From the NCBI GenBank assembly GCA_040400005.1, contig JBBARC010000002.1:66244-130243 (forward strand): a stretch of 64,000 nt of DNA. Reading direction: 5' to 3'. The position numbers and the translations under genes were made by a program. Of this stretch, positions 9,976 through 18,811 are shown piece by piece; the stretch's first letter is position 1; each line of letters starts with the position of its first letter. The notes under the pieces are model-generated. The model did no database searches. It saw only the letters and a program-made list of their open reading frames with translations, and was not told where the DNA came from. Source of the DNA: JBBARC01 sp040400005 (GTDB lineage Bacteria > Pseudomonadota > Alphaproteobacteria > Acetobacterales > Acetobacteraceae).

Positions 9976-11430
9976 CTATTCCAACACCCAGGTGTCTTTA
10001 GATCCACCGCCCTGCGATGAATTCACCACAATCGATCCTTCGCGCAACGCCACCCGCGACAGCCCGCCCGGCAACACCCAGGTATCGCGCCCGGTAATGG
10101 CAAAGGGCCGCAAATCGACATGGCGTGGCGCCAGGCGCCCGCCGCATAAAGTGGGCGATACCGATAGTTTTATCATTGGCTGGCTGATGTAATTTTCCGG
10201 GTCATCGAGCAATTTATCGCGGAATTCGGCGAGTTCCTGAGCACTGGCATGCGGGCCAATAATCAAACCATAGCCACCGGATTCGCCCACCGGCTTGACC
10301 ACCAGTTCATTTAAATGATCCAGCGTGTAGGAAAGCCCTTCGCGTTCGGCGCAAATATTGGTTTGCACATTCGCCAGTATCGCATCTTCATCGAGATAAT
10401 ACCGAATGATGCGTGGCATGTAGGCGTAGATGGCTTTATCATCGGCAACCCCCGTGCCCACCGCATTGGCAAGTGCCACATTGCCGCGGCGCCAGGCATC
10501 CATCAGCCCGCGCACACCCAGCGTGCTATCGGGGCGGAACACCGCGGGATCGAGATAATCATCGTTTAAGCGCCGGTAAATCGCATGCACCGGTGCCAAC
10601 CCGGCAGTTGTGCGCATAAACACCCGATGGTTATCAACGATGAGATCGCTGCCTTCGACCAGCGGCACACCCATTTCGCGGGCCAAAAAAATGTGTTCAA
10701 AATAGGCCGAATTATAAATGCCCGGTGATAACAGCACCACCTGCGGGTCGCTTACCGCACTGGGGGCAATTTGCGCCAGAGCGGCGTGTAACTGCATGCC
10801 GTAATTGCTCACCGGCCGCACGGCAATACCATCGATCAAATCTGGAAACATGCGCAGCATCATGTGGCGGTTTTCGACCACATACGAAACGCCGGATGGG
10901 GTGCGGGCGTTATCCTCCAGAACCAAAAACTGGCCGTGTTCATCGCGCACAATATCGGTGCCGCAGACATGAACGTAGGTGCCGTGGGGCACATTCAGCC
11001 CGATCATCTCAGGGCGAAAATTTTCGTTACCCAAAACCAGTTTCGCCGGCACGATGCCATCTTTAAGGATTTTCTGATCGTGATAAATATCCCAGATAAA
11101 TTTGTTGAGTGCTGCCACCCGCTGGCGCACGCCGCGTTCGATGACATCCCATTCGGTGGCGGTTAAAATGCGCGGGATCAGGTCGAACGGCAATATGCGG
11201 TCGATCGCATCTTTTTCCGAATACACGGTAAAGGTAATACCCAGATTATAGAGCTCGGCTTCGGCAATTTCCGCACGCCGGCGCAAATCATCCGGGGCGA
11301 TGCGGGCGATGCGGGCGAGCACATCGGCGATCCGCGGATCGCGCTTGGCGCCATCTAGCATTTCACAATAGAATCCGTTGTGGTCGTAACCATCGAGCAA
11401 TCCGGCAGTTTTACCGTCAGCTACGGTCAT
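9976..11430 (-). CDS. Circularly permuted type 2 ATP-grasp protein (DUF404/DUF407)
   Basis: A 484-aa predicted ATP-dependent ligase. The family signature pieces are HVCGTDIVRDEHGQFLVLED, VENRHMMLRMFPDL, LLSPGIYNSAYFEH and NAVGTGVADDKAIYAYMP, with the C-terminal LVVKPVGESGGYG nucleotide-binding region typical of the permuted fold. ATP-grasp enzymes join a carboxylate to an amine through an acyl-phosphate; Iyer and colleagues predicted these as peptide- or amide-forming enzymes, but the substrate is not known. It pairs with the alpha-E gene directly downstream (5-bp gap). Its own ATG at 11430 lies 147 bp from the upstream transglutaminase, a gap with a tandem repeat, so it may have a separate promoter. 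Confidence 0.93.
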   Translation of the reverse strand: MTVADGKTAGLLDGYDHNGFYCEMLDGAKRDPRIADVLARIARIAPDDLRRRAEIAEAELYNLGITFTVYSEKDAIDRILPFDLIPRILTATEWDVIERGVRQRVAALNKFIWDIYHDQKILKDGIVPAKLVLGNENFRPEMIGLNVPHGTYVHVCGTDIVRDEHGQFLVLEDNARTPSGVSYVVENRHMMLRMFPDLIDGIAVRPVSNYGMQLHAALAQIAPSAVSDPQVVLLSPGIYNSAYFEHIFLAREMGVPLVEGSDLIVDNHRVFMRTTAGLAPVHAIYRRLNDDYLDPAVFRPDSTLGVRGLMDAWRRGNVALANAVGTGVADDKAIYAYMPRIIRYYLDEDAILANVQTNICAEREGLSYTLDHLNELVVKPVGESGGYGLIIGPHASAQELAEFRDKLLDDPENYISQPMIKLSVSPTLCGGRLAPRHVDLRPFAITGRDTWVLPGGLSRVALREGSIVVNSSQGGGSKDTWVLE

Positions 11431-11530
11431 CGTTAGATCCTTCCCAAAACTGCTGCACGGGTGCCAAACTCATGTCCGCCAGCCGCGCGATGCAAACCAC
11501 AGGCCAGCACGCCGCCCTTATCAAGCCCGT

Positions 11531-11571
11531 CTGTTTTATGCCCACCTGTTTTATGCCCACCTGTTTTACGC
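11531..11571. repeat. 15-bp tandem repeat, 2.7 units
   Basis: CTGTTTTATGCCCAC at 11531-11545 and 11546-11560, then CTGTTTTACGC. It lies in the only sizeable gap of the ATP-grasp cluster, just after the stop codon of the 11578-12471 transglutaminase. Confidence 0.85.
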
Positions 11572-11577
11572 GAGCCA

Positions 11578-12471
11578 TTATGATGTGCGCACCGGCATTT
11601 CTGCCGGTTCTAAATCAACACTGACCCGCACTTTATGCGCGCCACCACCGAGGATAACCCCAAGCACCGGGCTGACATCGGCAAAATCGCGCCCGTAGGC
11701 CAGCACCACGTGTTCATCGGCGACAATCACGCCGTTGGTGGGATCGACATCGAGCCAGCCGTGCGCCGGACCCAGCCAGCACGACACCCAGGCGTGCGAT
11801 TGGTCGGCGCCGCGCAGTTTTTTGCCGCCCGGCGGTGGCCGTGTGCGAATGTAGCCCGATGCATAGCGCGCCGGCAGCCCGAGTGCGCGTAAGCCGGCGA
11901 TCATAAGATGGGAAAAATCCTGACAGACACCGGCTTTTTGCGCTAGAATTGTTGCAAGCGACGTGCCGATTTCGCTGGCATCGGTGCGAAAGGCGAATTC
12001 GCGCCGTATGCGCATAGTGAGATCAACCAGCCCCGCCATCACCGCGCAACCGGGTGGGAAGCTGACCGCGCTGTAGGCGCGCATGGCCGCAAACGGCATA
12101 ATCATTGGGCTGGCATAGAGAAATTCTGTGCATTCCACGGTATCTACCCCGCCTTTGGCTGCCGCCTGGACCACGGCTTCCCACGCCAGTGTAGCATCGG
12201 CATCGGGGCACGGCTGGCGGCCGATTTCCACCACGGCATCAAGTACCACGGCGAATCGTGGGTGCGGCGTATCCATAAACAGCCAGCCGGCACCGTTACC
12301 GAAGCAATCTAGCCCGGTGACAAAATGGCTTGGTTGAGGGGTTGCGTTAATGCTGCTGGAAATGACCCGCTGCCACGGCAATGTGCGCAGGCCCAAATGC
12401 ACATAATGCGTTGCCACATCGACATCGCGCACATAATCGTAGCGCGTTTCGTGGCGTAATTTGTAAATCAT
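11578..12471 (-). CDS. Transglutaminase-like family protein
   Basis: A 297-aa protein with an N-terminal beta domain (bacterial transglutaminase-like N-terminal region, residues 1-85) and a papain-fold transglutaminase core. The catalytic triad is visible: Cys in AGVCQDFSHLM (about residue 165), His in ADQSHAWVSCW and Asp in GWLDVDPTNG. Such proteins can form or break isopeptide or amide bonds; in this gene context a peptidase or amide-transfer role is inferred. There is no signal peptide, so it is cytosolic. Its start overlaps the stop of the fused ATP-grasp/alpha-E gene (ATGA), a clear sign of coupled translation. Confidence 0.93.
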   Translation of the reverse strand: MIYKLRHETRYDYVRDVDVATHYVHLGLRTLPWQRVISSSINATPQPSHFVTGLDCFGNGAGWLFMDTPHPRFAVVLDAVVEIGRQPCPDADATLAWEAVVQAAAKGGVDTVECTEFLYASPMIMPFAAMRAYSAVSFPPGCAVMAGLVDLTMRIRREFAFRTDASEIGTSLATILAQKAGVCQDFSHLMIAGLRALGLPARYASGYIRTRPPPGGKKLRGADQSHAWVSCWLGPAHGWLDVDPTNGVIVADEHVVLAYGRDFADVSPVLGVILGGGAHKVRVSVDLEPAEMPVRTS

Positions 12472-15065
12472 GGCGTGAACACCAGGCCATCCTGGGTTAA
12501 ATGGGCGGTGGATTGCATCGGCAGCATGGCGAAATAGCGCCGGGTGACGGCATCGGATAGGGCTGCGAGCTGGGTTTCAATCGCGCGCAGCCGGTCGTGC
12601 ATCAGGGCTGCCGTTACCGCCTGATCATCGGCTGCCAGCAGATCGGCGACGATTGATCGTGTTTCTGCCAATAAGGGGTCTAGCAAACAGGCAAGCTCAG
12701 CCTCTGCCCCGCCGCCCAAAGCTGCCAGTAAGCTGCGCGCCTGGGTGAGCTGGTAGGCCAGCCCGCGCGGGTTGCCATCATCCGATAGCACCAGATCGAG
12801 CACCGGTGCCGGCTGCACCACATTGAGGTAGCGTGCCCGATAGGTGATGGTGCTGTCACATAATTCCAGCACCAGGGCCAGGCCGGCCTCGATGCGTTCG
12901 GGCCGCTGGTCTAGCGCGTGGCGGATTTGAATGGCAATGCGCTGGGCGCGTTCGATGCGCCGGCCCAAATCTAAAAACAGCCGCCCGCCGCCGCGCACCA
13001 TGTTTTCGGCGGCATAGCCCGATACGGTTGCCGAAAATTCCAGCACGCGGCCGCAAAAATCAGATAGTAACCCGTGCGGCGCCGGCCCTTGCGATAGCTG
13101 GCGCGCACTGCGCAGGGCGAGGCGCGCGCCTTTTAAACTGCGCAGGCCTTGGCTAACACTGTGATACATCTCGCCACTTAGGCGGTCGCGCAGCCGCGCT
13201 GTCACTTCCTGCACATCGGCGATGAGGCCAGCGACCCTGCCCTTATCATCGGTGAGCGACTGGTGCAGCGCTTGGGCCAAAATCGCCTGGCCGCTGGCGG
13301 TGGTGAGTTCGGCATCGATAATGCGCGCTTCGGCTAAACACGCAGCGAGGACCGCGATTTCTGGCATTTCATGGGGCAGCACGGCACCCCGGCCAAGCCG
13401 TGCCAACAACGCGCGCAGCAGGCGCACCGCACTATCGAGCCGTTCTAAATAGCGGCCAAACCAGTAGAAATTGTCGGCAACCCGGCTGGGCAGATCACCA
13501 GCGGTACGGCGTATGAGCAGCGCCTGCGAGCCGAGATTGCCAACGCTGCCCAAAATATCGCCTTCTTCGCGCAATACCCAGACATCTTTAGAAAGTGCTT
13601 CGCGCGGCAACGCACCACCGGCGATATCATCATCGTGCAGCACACGCACAAGCCCCCCCGGCAGCGGGCGCCAGCCATCGCCATCGGCAATGAGAAAAAT
13701 GCGCAGAATGACCCCGCGCGGCTCCAGCATATCACCTTCGCCGGTACAGGGTGCCGCACTGGCAGCGGCGCGGGGGAAGGCTATAAACCCGCCGGGGTTT
13801 TGGGCAATCTCGGCCAGGAGGGCTGCGCGCGCGGTATCGGTTAGCGCCGCCCACACCAGGGGTTTGGCATCGCCATCTAACGCATCACGGAAAATCATCG
13901 TGTCTGGTGCGGCTAACACCGTGCCGCACGCTGTTGGATCGCCCAGCCACAGCACCGGCATGGATGGCATGGCGAGATCTTCGCCTAGCAAGTTTTTGGC
14001 GATATCCGGCAAAAATGCCGCCAGCACCGGGGCTTCGGCGTAGCCCGCACCTGGTGCATTGACCACCTGCACCGCCCCTTCGCGCATTGCCTGCAACAAC
14101 CCAGGCGTGCCGTGGGTTACCGCTGCGCGATCGCTGTGCAGTTCCAGGGGATCAACATGGCGGCCATCCTGGCGGCGCATCAACACGTGCACCGGTTGCA
14201 GCCCGCGCAGTGTTTTGATCCACACGGCACCGTCGCGCACGGTCAAATCGCCATCTTCAACCAGCGCCAGGCCCAAAGTACGGGCCAGCGTGACGTGTTC
14301 GAACCAGCGCTGATCGCCATGGCCTGGGGTGAGCAGGGCAAGGCCTGGGTTTTGCACACCGGCCGGCACCAGCCGTTGCAGTAGATCCGCCCAGGCATCA
14401 AAAAACGGCCGCACTTCCGCCACATCCAAATTGCGGAACAGCTCGGGCAGCACGCGGGCCATCACCCGGCGATTTTCTAGCACGTAGGCTAAGCCTGCCG
14501 GCTGCGCGGTGCGATCTGCCAGCACACGCCAGGCGCCATCGGCACTACGGATTAAATCTGCCGCATACAGGGTTACATGCCGCTTTTGGGCAATGCCGCG
14601 GCACGCCCGCACGTAGTGCGGTGATGGATACAGCAAGGCCGGCGGCAGCACGCCATCGGCGAGGAGATGGCGGGCGCCATAGACATCGGCCAGCAGACGC
14701 TCGATGACAGTGGCGCGCTGCGCCAGGCGATCGGCGATGTTTAAAAACTCGGTCTCGGTGAGTAAGAGCGGGATCGGGTCGCAGCGCCACTGGGCCGCCC
14801 CTGGCCCCGCCAGCACGGCACTGGCACCGACCTCGGCCAACGCCCGATCGATTTCTGCCCGCCGTTCGCGCAAGGTTGCCGTGCCTAACCCCAGCAGGGT
14901 GCCGAGCATACGCCGCCACGGCGCGCGCAAGCGGCCGCTATTATCGAGCAGCTCGTCACGTGATTCTGGCCGGTCATCGGGACGCAGGTCATCGGGACAC
15001 AGGTCTGGCACCGCCATCAGCGCACACCGCCGCGGCTGCGCACCCAACCCGGCGCCATCTGGCAA
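12468..15065 (-). CDS. Fused circularly permuted ATP-grasp / alpha-E protein
   Basis: An 865-aa fusion of the two functions that are separate genes at 9976 and 8969. Residues about 1-480 are the permuted ATP-grasp domain (YVLENRRVMARVLPELF, LALLTPGHGDQRWFEHVTLA, NAPGAGYAEAPVLAAFLPDI). Residues about 500-800 are the alpha-E domain (SRVADNFYWFGRYLERLDSA, FLDLGRRIERAQRIAIQIRH). Fusion supports a direct physical partnership of the two activities. Several usual ATP-grasp positions differ from the stand-alone copy, so they are not simple recent duplicates. It starts 21 bp after the DUF2126 gene and overlaps the next transglutaminase by 4 bp. Confidence 0.93.
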   Translation of the reverse strand: MPDGAGLGAQPRRCALMAVPDLCPDDLRPDDRPESRDELLDNSGRLRAPWRRMLGTLLGLGTATLRERRAEIDRALAEVGASAVLAGPGAAQWRCDPIPLLLTETEFLNIADRLAQRATVIERLLADVYGARHLLADGVLPPALLYPSPHYVRACRGIAQKRHVTLYAADLIRSADGAWRVLADRTAQPAGLAYVLENRRVMARVLPELFRNLDVAEVRPFFDAWADLLQRLVPAGVQNPGLALLTPGHGDQRWFEHVTLARTLGLALVEDGDLTVRDGAVWIKTLRGLQPVHVLMRRQDGRHVDPLELHSDRAAVTHGTPGLLQAMREGAVQVVNAPGAGYAEAPVLAAFLPDIAKNLLGEDLAMPSMPVLWLGDPTACGTVLAAPDTMIFRDALDGDAKPLVWAALTDTARAALLAEIAQNPGGFIAFPRAAASAAPCTGEGDMLEPRGVILRIFLIADGDGWRPLPGGLVRVLHDDDIAGGALPREALSKDVWVLREEGDILGSVGNLGSQALLIRRTAGDLPSRVADNFYWFGRYLERLDSAVRLLRALLARLGRGAVLPHEMPEIAVLAACLAEARIIDAELTTASGQAILAQALHQSLTDDKGRVAGLIADVQEVTARLRDRLSGEMYHSVSQGLRSLKGARLALRSARQLSQGPAPHGLLSDFCGRVLEFSATVSGYAAENMVRGGGRLFLDLGRRIERAQRIAIQIRHALDQRPERIEAGLALVLELCDSTITYRARYLNVVQPAPVLDLVLSDDGNPRGLAYQLTQARSLLAALGGGAEAELACLLDPLLAETRSIVADLLAADDQAVTAALMHDRLRAIETQLAALSDAVTRRYFAMLPMQSTAHLTQDGLVFTP

Positions 15066-15086
15066 GCCAACCCCACACTAATGCTC

Positions 15087-18000
15087 CTATCCGCCGCGCC
15101 GCAGATCTAGCGTGCGCGGGGTTTCGGCGGCGGTAAAGGGGCGGGGCTCCGCCATGGCACCGGGGCTGTGGCCAAACCCCATGAAGCGGGCACGCCGTCG
15201 GGCTTCCGCCTCGTTGGCATTGACCGGAAAACGATCGTAACTACGCCCGCCAGGGTGCGCCACCTGGTGGGTGGCACCGCCGACACTGCGGCCACTCCAG
15301 CGATCATAAATGTCGAACATCAGTGGCGCATGCGGTGCAATGGTCGGGTGCAAGGCCGATGGCGGGTTCCACGCCTTAAACCGCACGCCACCGACAAAAT
15401 CCCCCGCAATGCCGGTGCCACTCAACGGCACTTCGCAGCCGTTGCACGCCAGGATGTAACGTTCTGGCGCAAAGCCTGCGACGCGCGCCTCGATCCGTTC
15501 CACCGAGCTATCGACGTAGCGCGCCGTGCCGCCTGCGGCCGGTTCTTCGCCCAGCACATGCCAAGGTTCTAACGCGTGGCGCAGGGTGAGTTTCACCCCC
15601 TGCGCGGTGACATCGCCAATTTTGGGAAACCTGAATTCTTGGTGCGGGGTAAACCAAGCGGGGTTGAGAGGGTAGCCCAAATTTGCTAATTCCTCCAGCA
15701 CGCCGGCAAAATCCTGCGCGACAAAATGCGGCAGCATAAAATCATCGTGCAAACGGGTGCCCCAACGCACCAGCGTGCACTGATACGGGCGTTCCCAAAA
15801 GGCTGCGATACTGGCGCGCATCAACAGCATTTGGGCAGCCGACATGCGGGCATCCGGCGGCATTTCGAGTGCGCGAAATTCGACTAAGCCTAACCGGCCG
15901 GTCGCCGATTCGGGTGCGTAGAGCTTATCAATACAAAACTCGGTGCGATGCGTATTGCCGGTCATGTCGGCTAAAATATTGCGAAACAGCCGATCGGTCA
16001 GCCAAGGTTGCGTCTCCCGCCCCGGGGCAATTTCGGCAAAGGCAATTTCCAATTCGGCCAAACTATCCTGGCGCGCTTCATCAATGCGCGGATGCTGGCT
16101 CATTGGGCCAATGAACATGCCGGAAAACAAGAACGACAGACTTGGGTGGTTATGCCAAAACCCGAGCAGGCTTTTCAGCAGATCGGGCCTGCGTAAAAAC
16201 GGGCTATCCTGTGCCTGTGCCGCCCCCATCACCACGTGATTGCCGCCGCCGGTGCCGACGTGGCGGCCATCGAGCATAAATTTTTCAGCCCCCAACCCGA
16301 CTTCGCGGGCGGCTTCGTATAATTGGCCGGTGCGGCCGACCATATCGGCCCAGTTGGCGGCGGGATGAATATTTACTTCGATGACGCCGGGATCAGGGGT
16401 TATCGAAAATTGCAGCAAGCGCGGATCGCGCGGCGGCAGATAACCTTCGAGCACCACCTGGGTGCCGAGTTCGCCGGCAGTGGCTTCGACCGCCGCGGTG
16501 AGCGCCAAAAAATCCTCGGCATAGGCGAAGGGCGGCAAAAACACGTGCAAGCGGCCATCGCGCGGTTGCACCACCAACGCTGTACGCACCACATCGGGGT
16601 CTGGCACGCCGATAACCGGCGCCTGCTGTTCCATCAACGGCTGGTACGCCCGCCCCTGCCCTTTCGCGCGCAAGCCGGCCCAGGGTGGCAAGGCCGCGTG
16701 GGGCGCGAATGGATCGGCGGGGATATCACCATCGATCATCGCGCTATCCGCCCATGGCAACTGATCAAGCGGCAGCCGCAGGCCGATCGGCGCATCGCCG
16801 GGGCTTAAAAACAAATGTTCGCCGCGCACAAACCAACGGCCGGATTGCCACCGCCTGCCGCCATCGCCCCAACTACGGCGCAACGGCAGCACTGATCCCA
16901 CCGGGGCATTCAGGCCATGGCCAAATACCCGCGCCATGCGCGCACGTTCCAGCGGATCGCCGAGTTTGCTATCTTCTACAACAACATTGGCCGGCAGCCG
17001 GTGTTCGCGCCACAAATAATAATGAATGTCTTCGTAGGCTTGCGTTACAAAATCTGGTGCCACTTGCAGGCGTTCGGCTAAGGCCTGCGCAAACAATTGC
17101 GCAAACGCGACATCTGGCTTGGTGACATCATCATCGGATGCCAGCAGCTCGGGCTTTGCCCACACCGGTTCACCATCGGCGCGCCAATGCGCGTGCAGCG
17201 CCCAGCGCGGTAATTGTTCGCCGGGGTAATGCTTGCCCATGACATTTTGCAACGCCGCCCCCGGCGCCCATAGTGGTGTGAGTTTGCGCAGCAGCCGCCC
17301 GGCATAGGCGCGTTTGGTGGGGCCGACGGCGGCAATGTTCCATTCCGGCGCATCGGGATCGTTGGTTGCAACAAACGTTGGCTCACCGCCCATGGTCAGG
17401 CGCACATTTTGGCGGTTTAAGGCCGCATCGACGCGGTCGCCGGCGGCCAAAATCGCCTGCCATTGCGTATCAGTATAAGGTTTGGTGACGCGCGGTGTTT
17501 CAGCGATGCGGCGCACCGACATGTCGTGCGAAAATGCAACCTCGGCGGGTTCCATCATGCCGGAAATGGGGGCGGCCGATTGCGGCGCCGGGCTTGCCGC
17601 TAGCGGGATGTGGCCTTCGCCGGCCATTAATCCCGAGGTTGCATCCAAACCGACCCAGCCGGCGCCGGGTAAAAACACTTCGGCCCAGGCATGCAAATCG
17701 GTAAAATCGGCGGCAGGACCTGCGGGCCCATCCTGTGGTGCCTGATCGGCGACCAACTGAATGAGGTAACCCGAGACAAAGCGCGCGGCATAACCCAAAT
17801 GGCGCAGCGCATGCACCAGCAGCCAGGCGGAATCGCGGCAGGACCCTTCGCCGCGGGCCAGGGTTTGTTCTGGGGTGAACACCCCTGGTTCCATGCGTAC
17901 AATATAGGCAATTTTTTCCTGTATCGCGCGATTTAGCGACACCAGCCAATCGACACTCGCCTCGCCAGCCGGTTCGTGGGCGGCGACCAGTGCTGCCAAT

Positions 18001-18377
18001 AACGGGCCCATGGGTTCGGTTGCCAGATAGGGCGCCAGTTCTTCGGCAAGGCAAGCATCGTAGACAAACGGCACTTGCTCGGCGGCGGGTTCGAGGAAAA
18101 AATCGAACGGGTTGATTGTCGCCATATCGGCGATGAGATCGACGGTTACCGAAAATTCCCGCACCCGTTCAGGGAACACTACGCGGGCGAGAAAATTGCC
18201 TTGCGGATCCTGTTGCCAGTTGAGAAAATTGGGCTTTGGCAGAACGGTGAGCGAGTACGCCAAAATCGGCGTACGGGCGTGCGGGGCGGGCCGCAGGCGG
18301 ATCGTTTGCGGGCCCAAATTAACCAGCTTATCATAGACATAGCTGGTGCGGTGGGTGAGAGCCACGTGCAGGGTCAT
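15087..18377 (-). CDS. Large transglutaminase with DUF2126 C-terminal domain
   Basis: A 1096-aa protein, the usual length for this family. Residues 1-290 form a transglutaminase core with the N-terminal beta domain; the triad is Cys in GEGSCRDSAWLLVHALR (about residue 180), His in FTDLHAWAEVFLP and Asp in GWVGLDATSGL. The remainder is DUF2126, with GGEPTFVATNDPDAPEWN at about residue 325, and GGGNHVVMGAAQ and HPSLSFLFSGMFIGP further on. DUF2126 resembles gamma-glutamyl ligase/glutamine-synthetase-like folds in published comparative analyses, from recall. It is first in the cluster. The only purine-rich stretch before the ATG is a GA repeat 12 bp upstream. Confidence 0.93.
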   Translation of the reverse strand: MTLHVALTHRTSYVYDKLVNLGPQTIRLRPAPHARTPILAYSLTVLPKPNFLNWQQDPQGNFLARVVFPERVREFSVTVDLIADMATINPFDFFLEPAAEQVPFVYDACLAEELAPYLATEPMGPLLAALVAAHEPAGEASVDWLVSLNRAIQEKIAYIVRMEPGVFTPEQTLARGEGSCRDSAWLLVHALRHLGYAARFVSGYLIQLVADQAPQDGPAGPAADFTDLHAWAEVFLPGAGWVGLDATSGLMAGEGHIPLAASPAPQSAAPISGMMEPAEVAFSHDMSVRRIAETPRVTKPYTDTQWQAILAAGDRVDAALNRQNVRLTMGGEPTFVATNDPDAPEWNIAAVGPTKRAYAGRLLRKLTPLWAPGAALQNVMGKHYPGEQLPRWALHAHWRADGEPVWAKPELLASDDDVTKPDVAFAQLFAQALAERLQVAPDFVTQAYEDIHYYLWREHRLPANVVVEDSKLGDPLERARMARVFGHGLNAPVGSVLPLRRSWGDGGRRWQSGRWFVRGEHLFLSPGDAPIGLRLPLDQLPWADSAMIDGDIPADPFAPHAALPPWAGLRAKGQGRAYQPLMEQQAPVIGVPDPDVVRTALVVQPRDGRLHVFLPPFAYAEDFLALTAAVEATAGELGTQVVLEGYLPPRDPRLLQFSITPDPGVIEVNIHPAANWADMVGRTGQLYEAAREVGLGAEKFMLDGRHVGTGGGNHVVMGAAQAQDSPFLRRPDLLKSLLGFWHNHPSLSFLFSGMFIGPMSQHPRIDEARQDSLAELEIAFAEIAPGRETQPWLTDRLFRNILADMTGNTHRTEFCIDKLYAPESATGRLGLVEFRALEMPPDARMSAAQMLLMRASIAAFWERPYQCTLVRWGTRLHDDFMLPHFVAQDFAGVLEELANLGYPLNPAWFTPHQEFRFPKIGDVTAQGVKLTLRHALEPWHVLGEEPAAGGTARYVDSSVERIEARVAGFAPERYILACNGCEVPLSGTGIAGDFVGGVRFKAWNPPSALHPTIAPHAPLMFDIYDRWSGRSVGGATHQVAHPGGRSYDRFPVNANEAEARRRARFMGFGHSPGAMAEPRPFTAAETPRTLDLRRGG

Positions 18378-18811
18378 GCGGGGCTAGCCTCTCTCTCTCT
18401 CTCAATGTTGTTAGGGCGGGTCGCGTTAGGGGCAGGTTATCCGCGTTTGGAGGAAGTGAAGCAAGAACCGGGCCTAGGAGTGCGCCGCTGCCCATCGCCC
18501 CATCTGTGCCATCGTGCGGAGGGCGGGTTGGGCTGGCCAAAACGTGGAGCAACTGGCGGGCAACCAGAGCCGCGCATGCCATCACGATCGGCGTGACACA
18601 GTCCAGCGTTGGCAACGGCTGCATGATGATTTAGTTTTAATATAAAAACGAACTTAAGCAAATATTTATTCATGTAGGTTATAACAATGACGTGAGACAG
18701 ACCTTGCAGGCCTTGCGTTTAAAGCGGCATTTGCTGCTGGTGCTATGCTGGCGTCCGAGCACCCAACCATCGCCGGGTGCTGCGCTACCGATCACGCTGG
18801 AGATTGCCATT
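18378..18811. promoter_or_regulatory. Divergent region between the ATP-grasp cluster and the secreted phosphatase
   Basis: A 434-bp gap containing a (CT)7C run at 18389-18403, which reads (GA)7 before the transglutaminase ATG on the minus strand. There is also an AT-rich segment at about 18627-18672, the likely promoter area of the + strand phosphatase. Short open frames in the middle have no recognisable product. Part of this gap (from 18692) is an in-frame open extension of the phosphatase gene. Confidence 0.45.
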
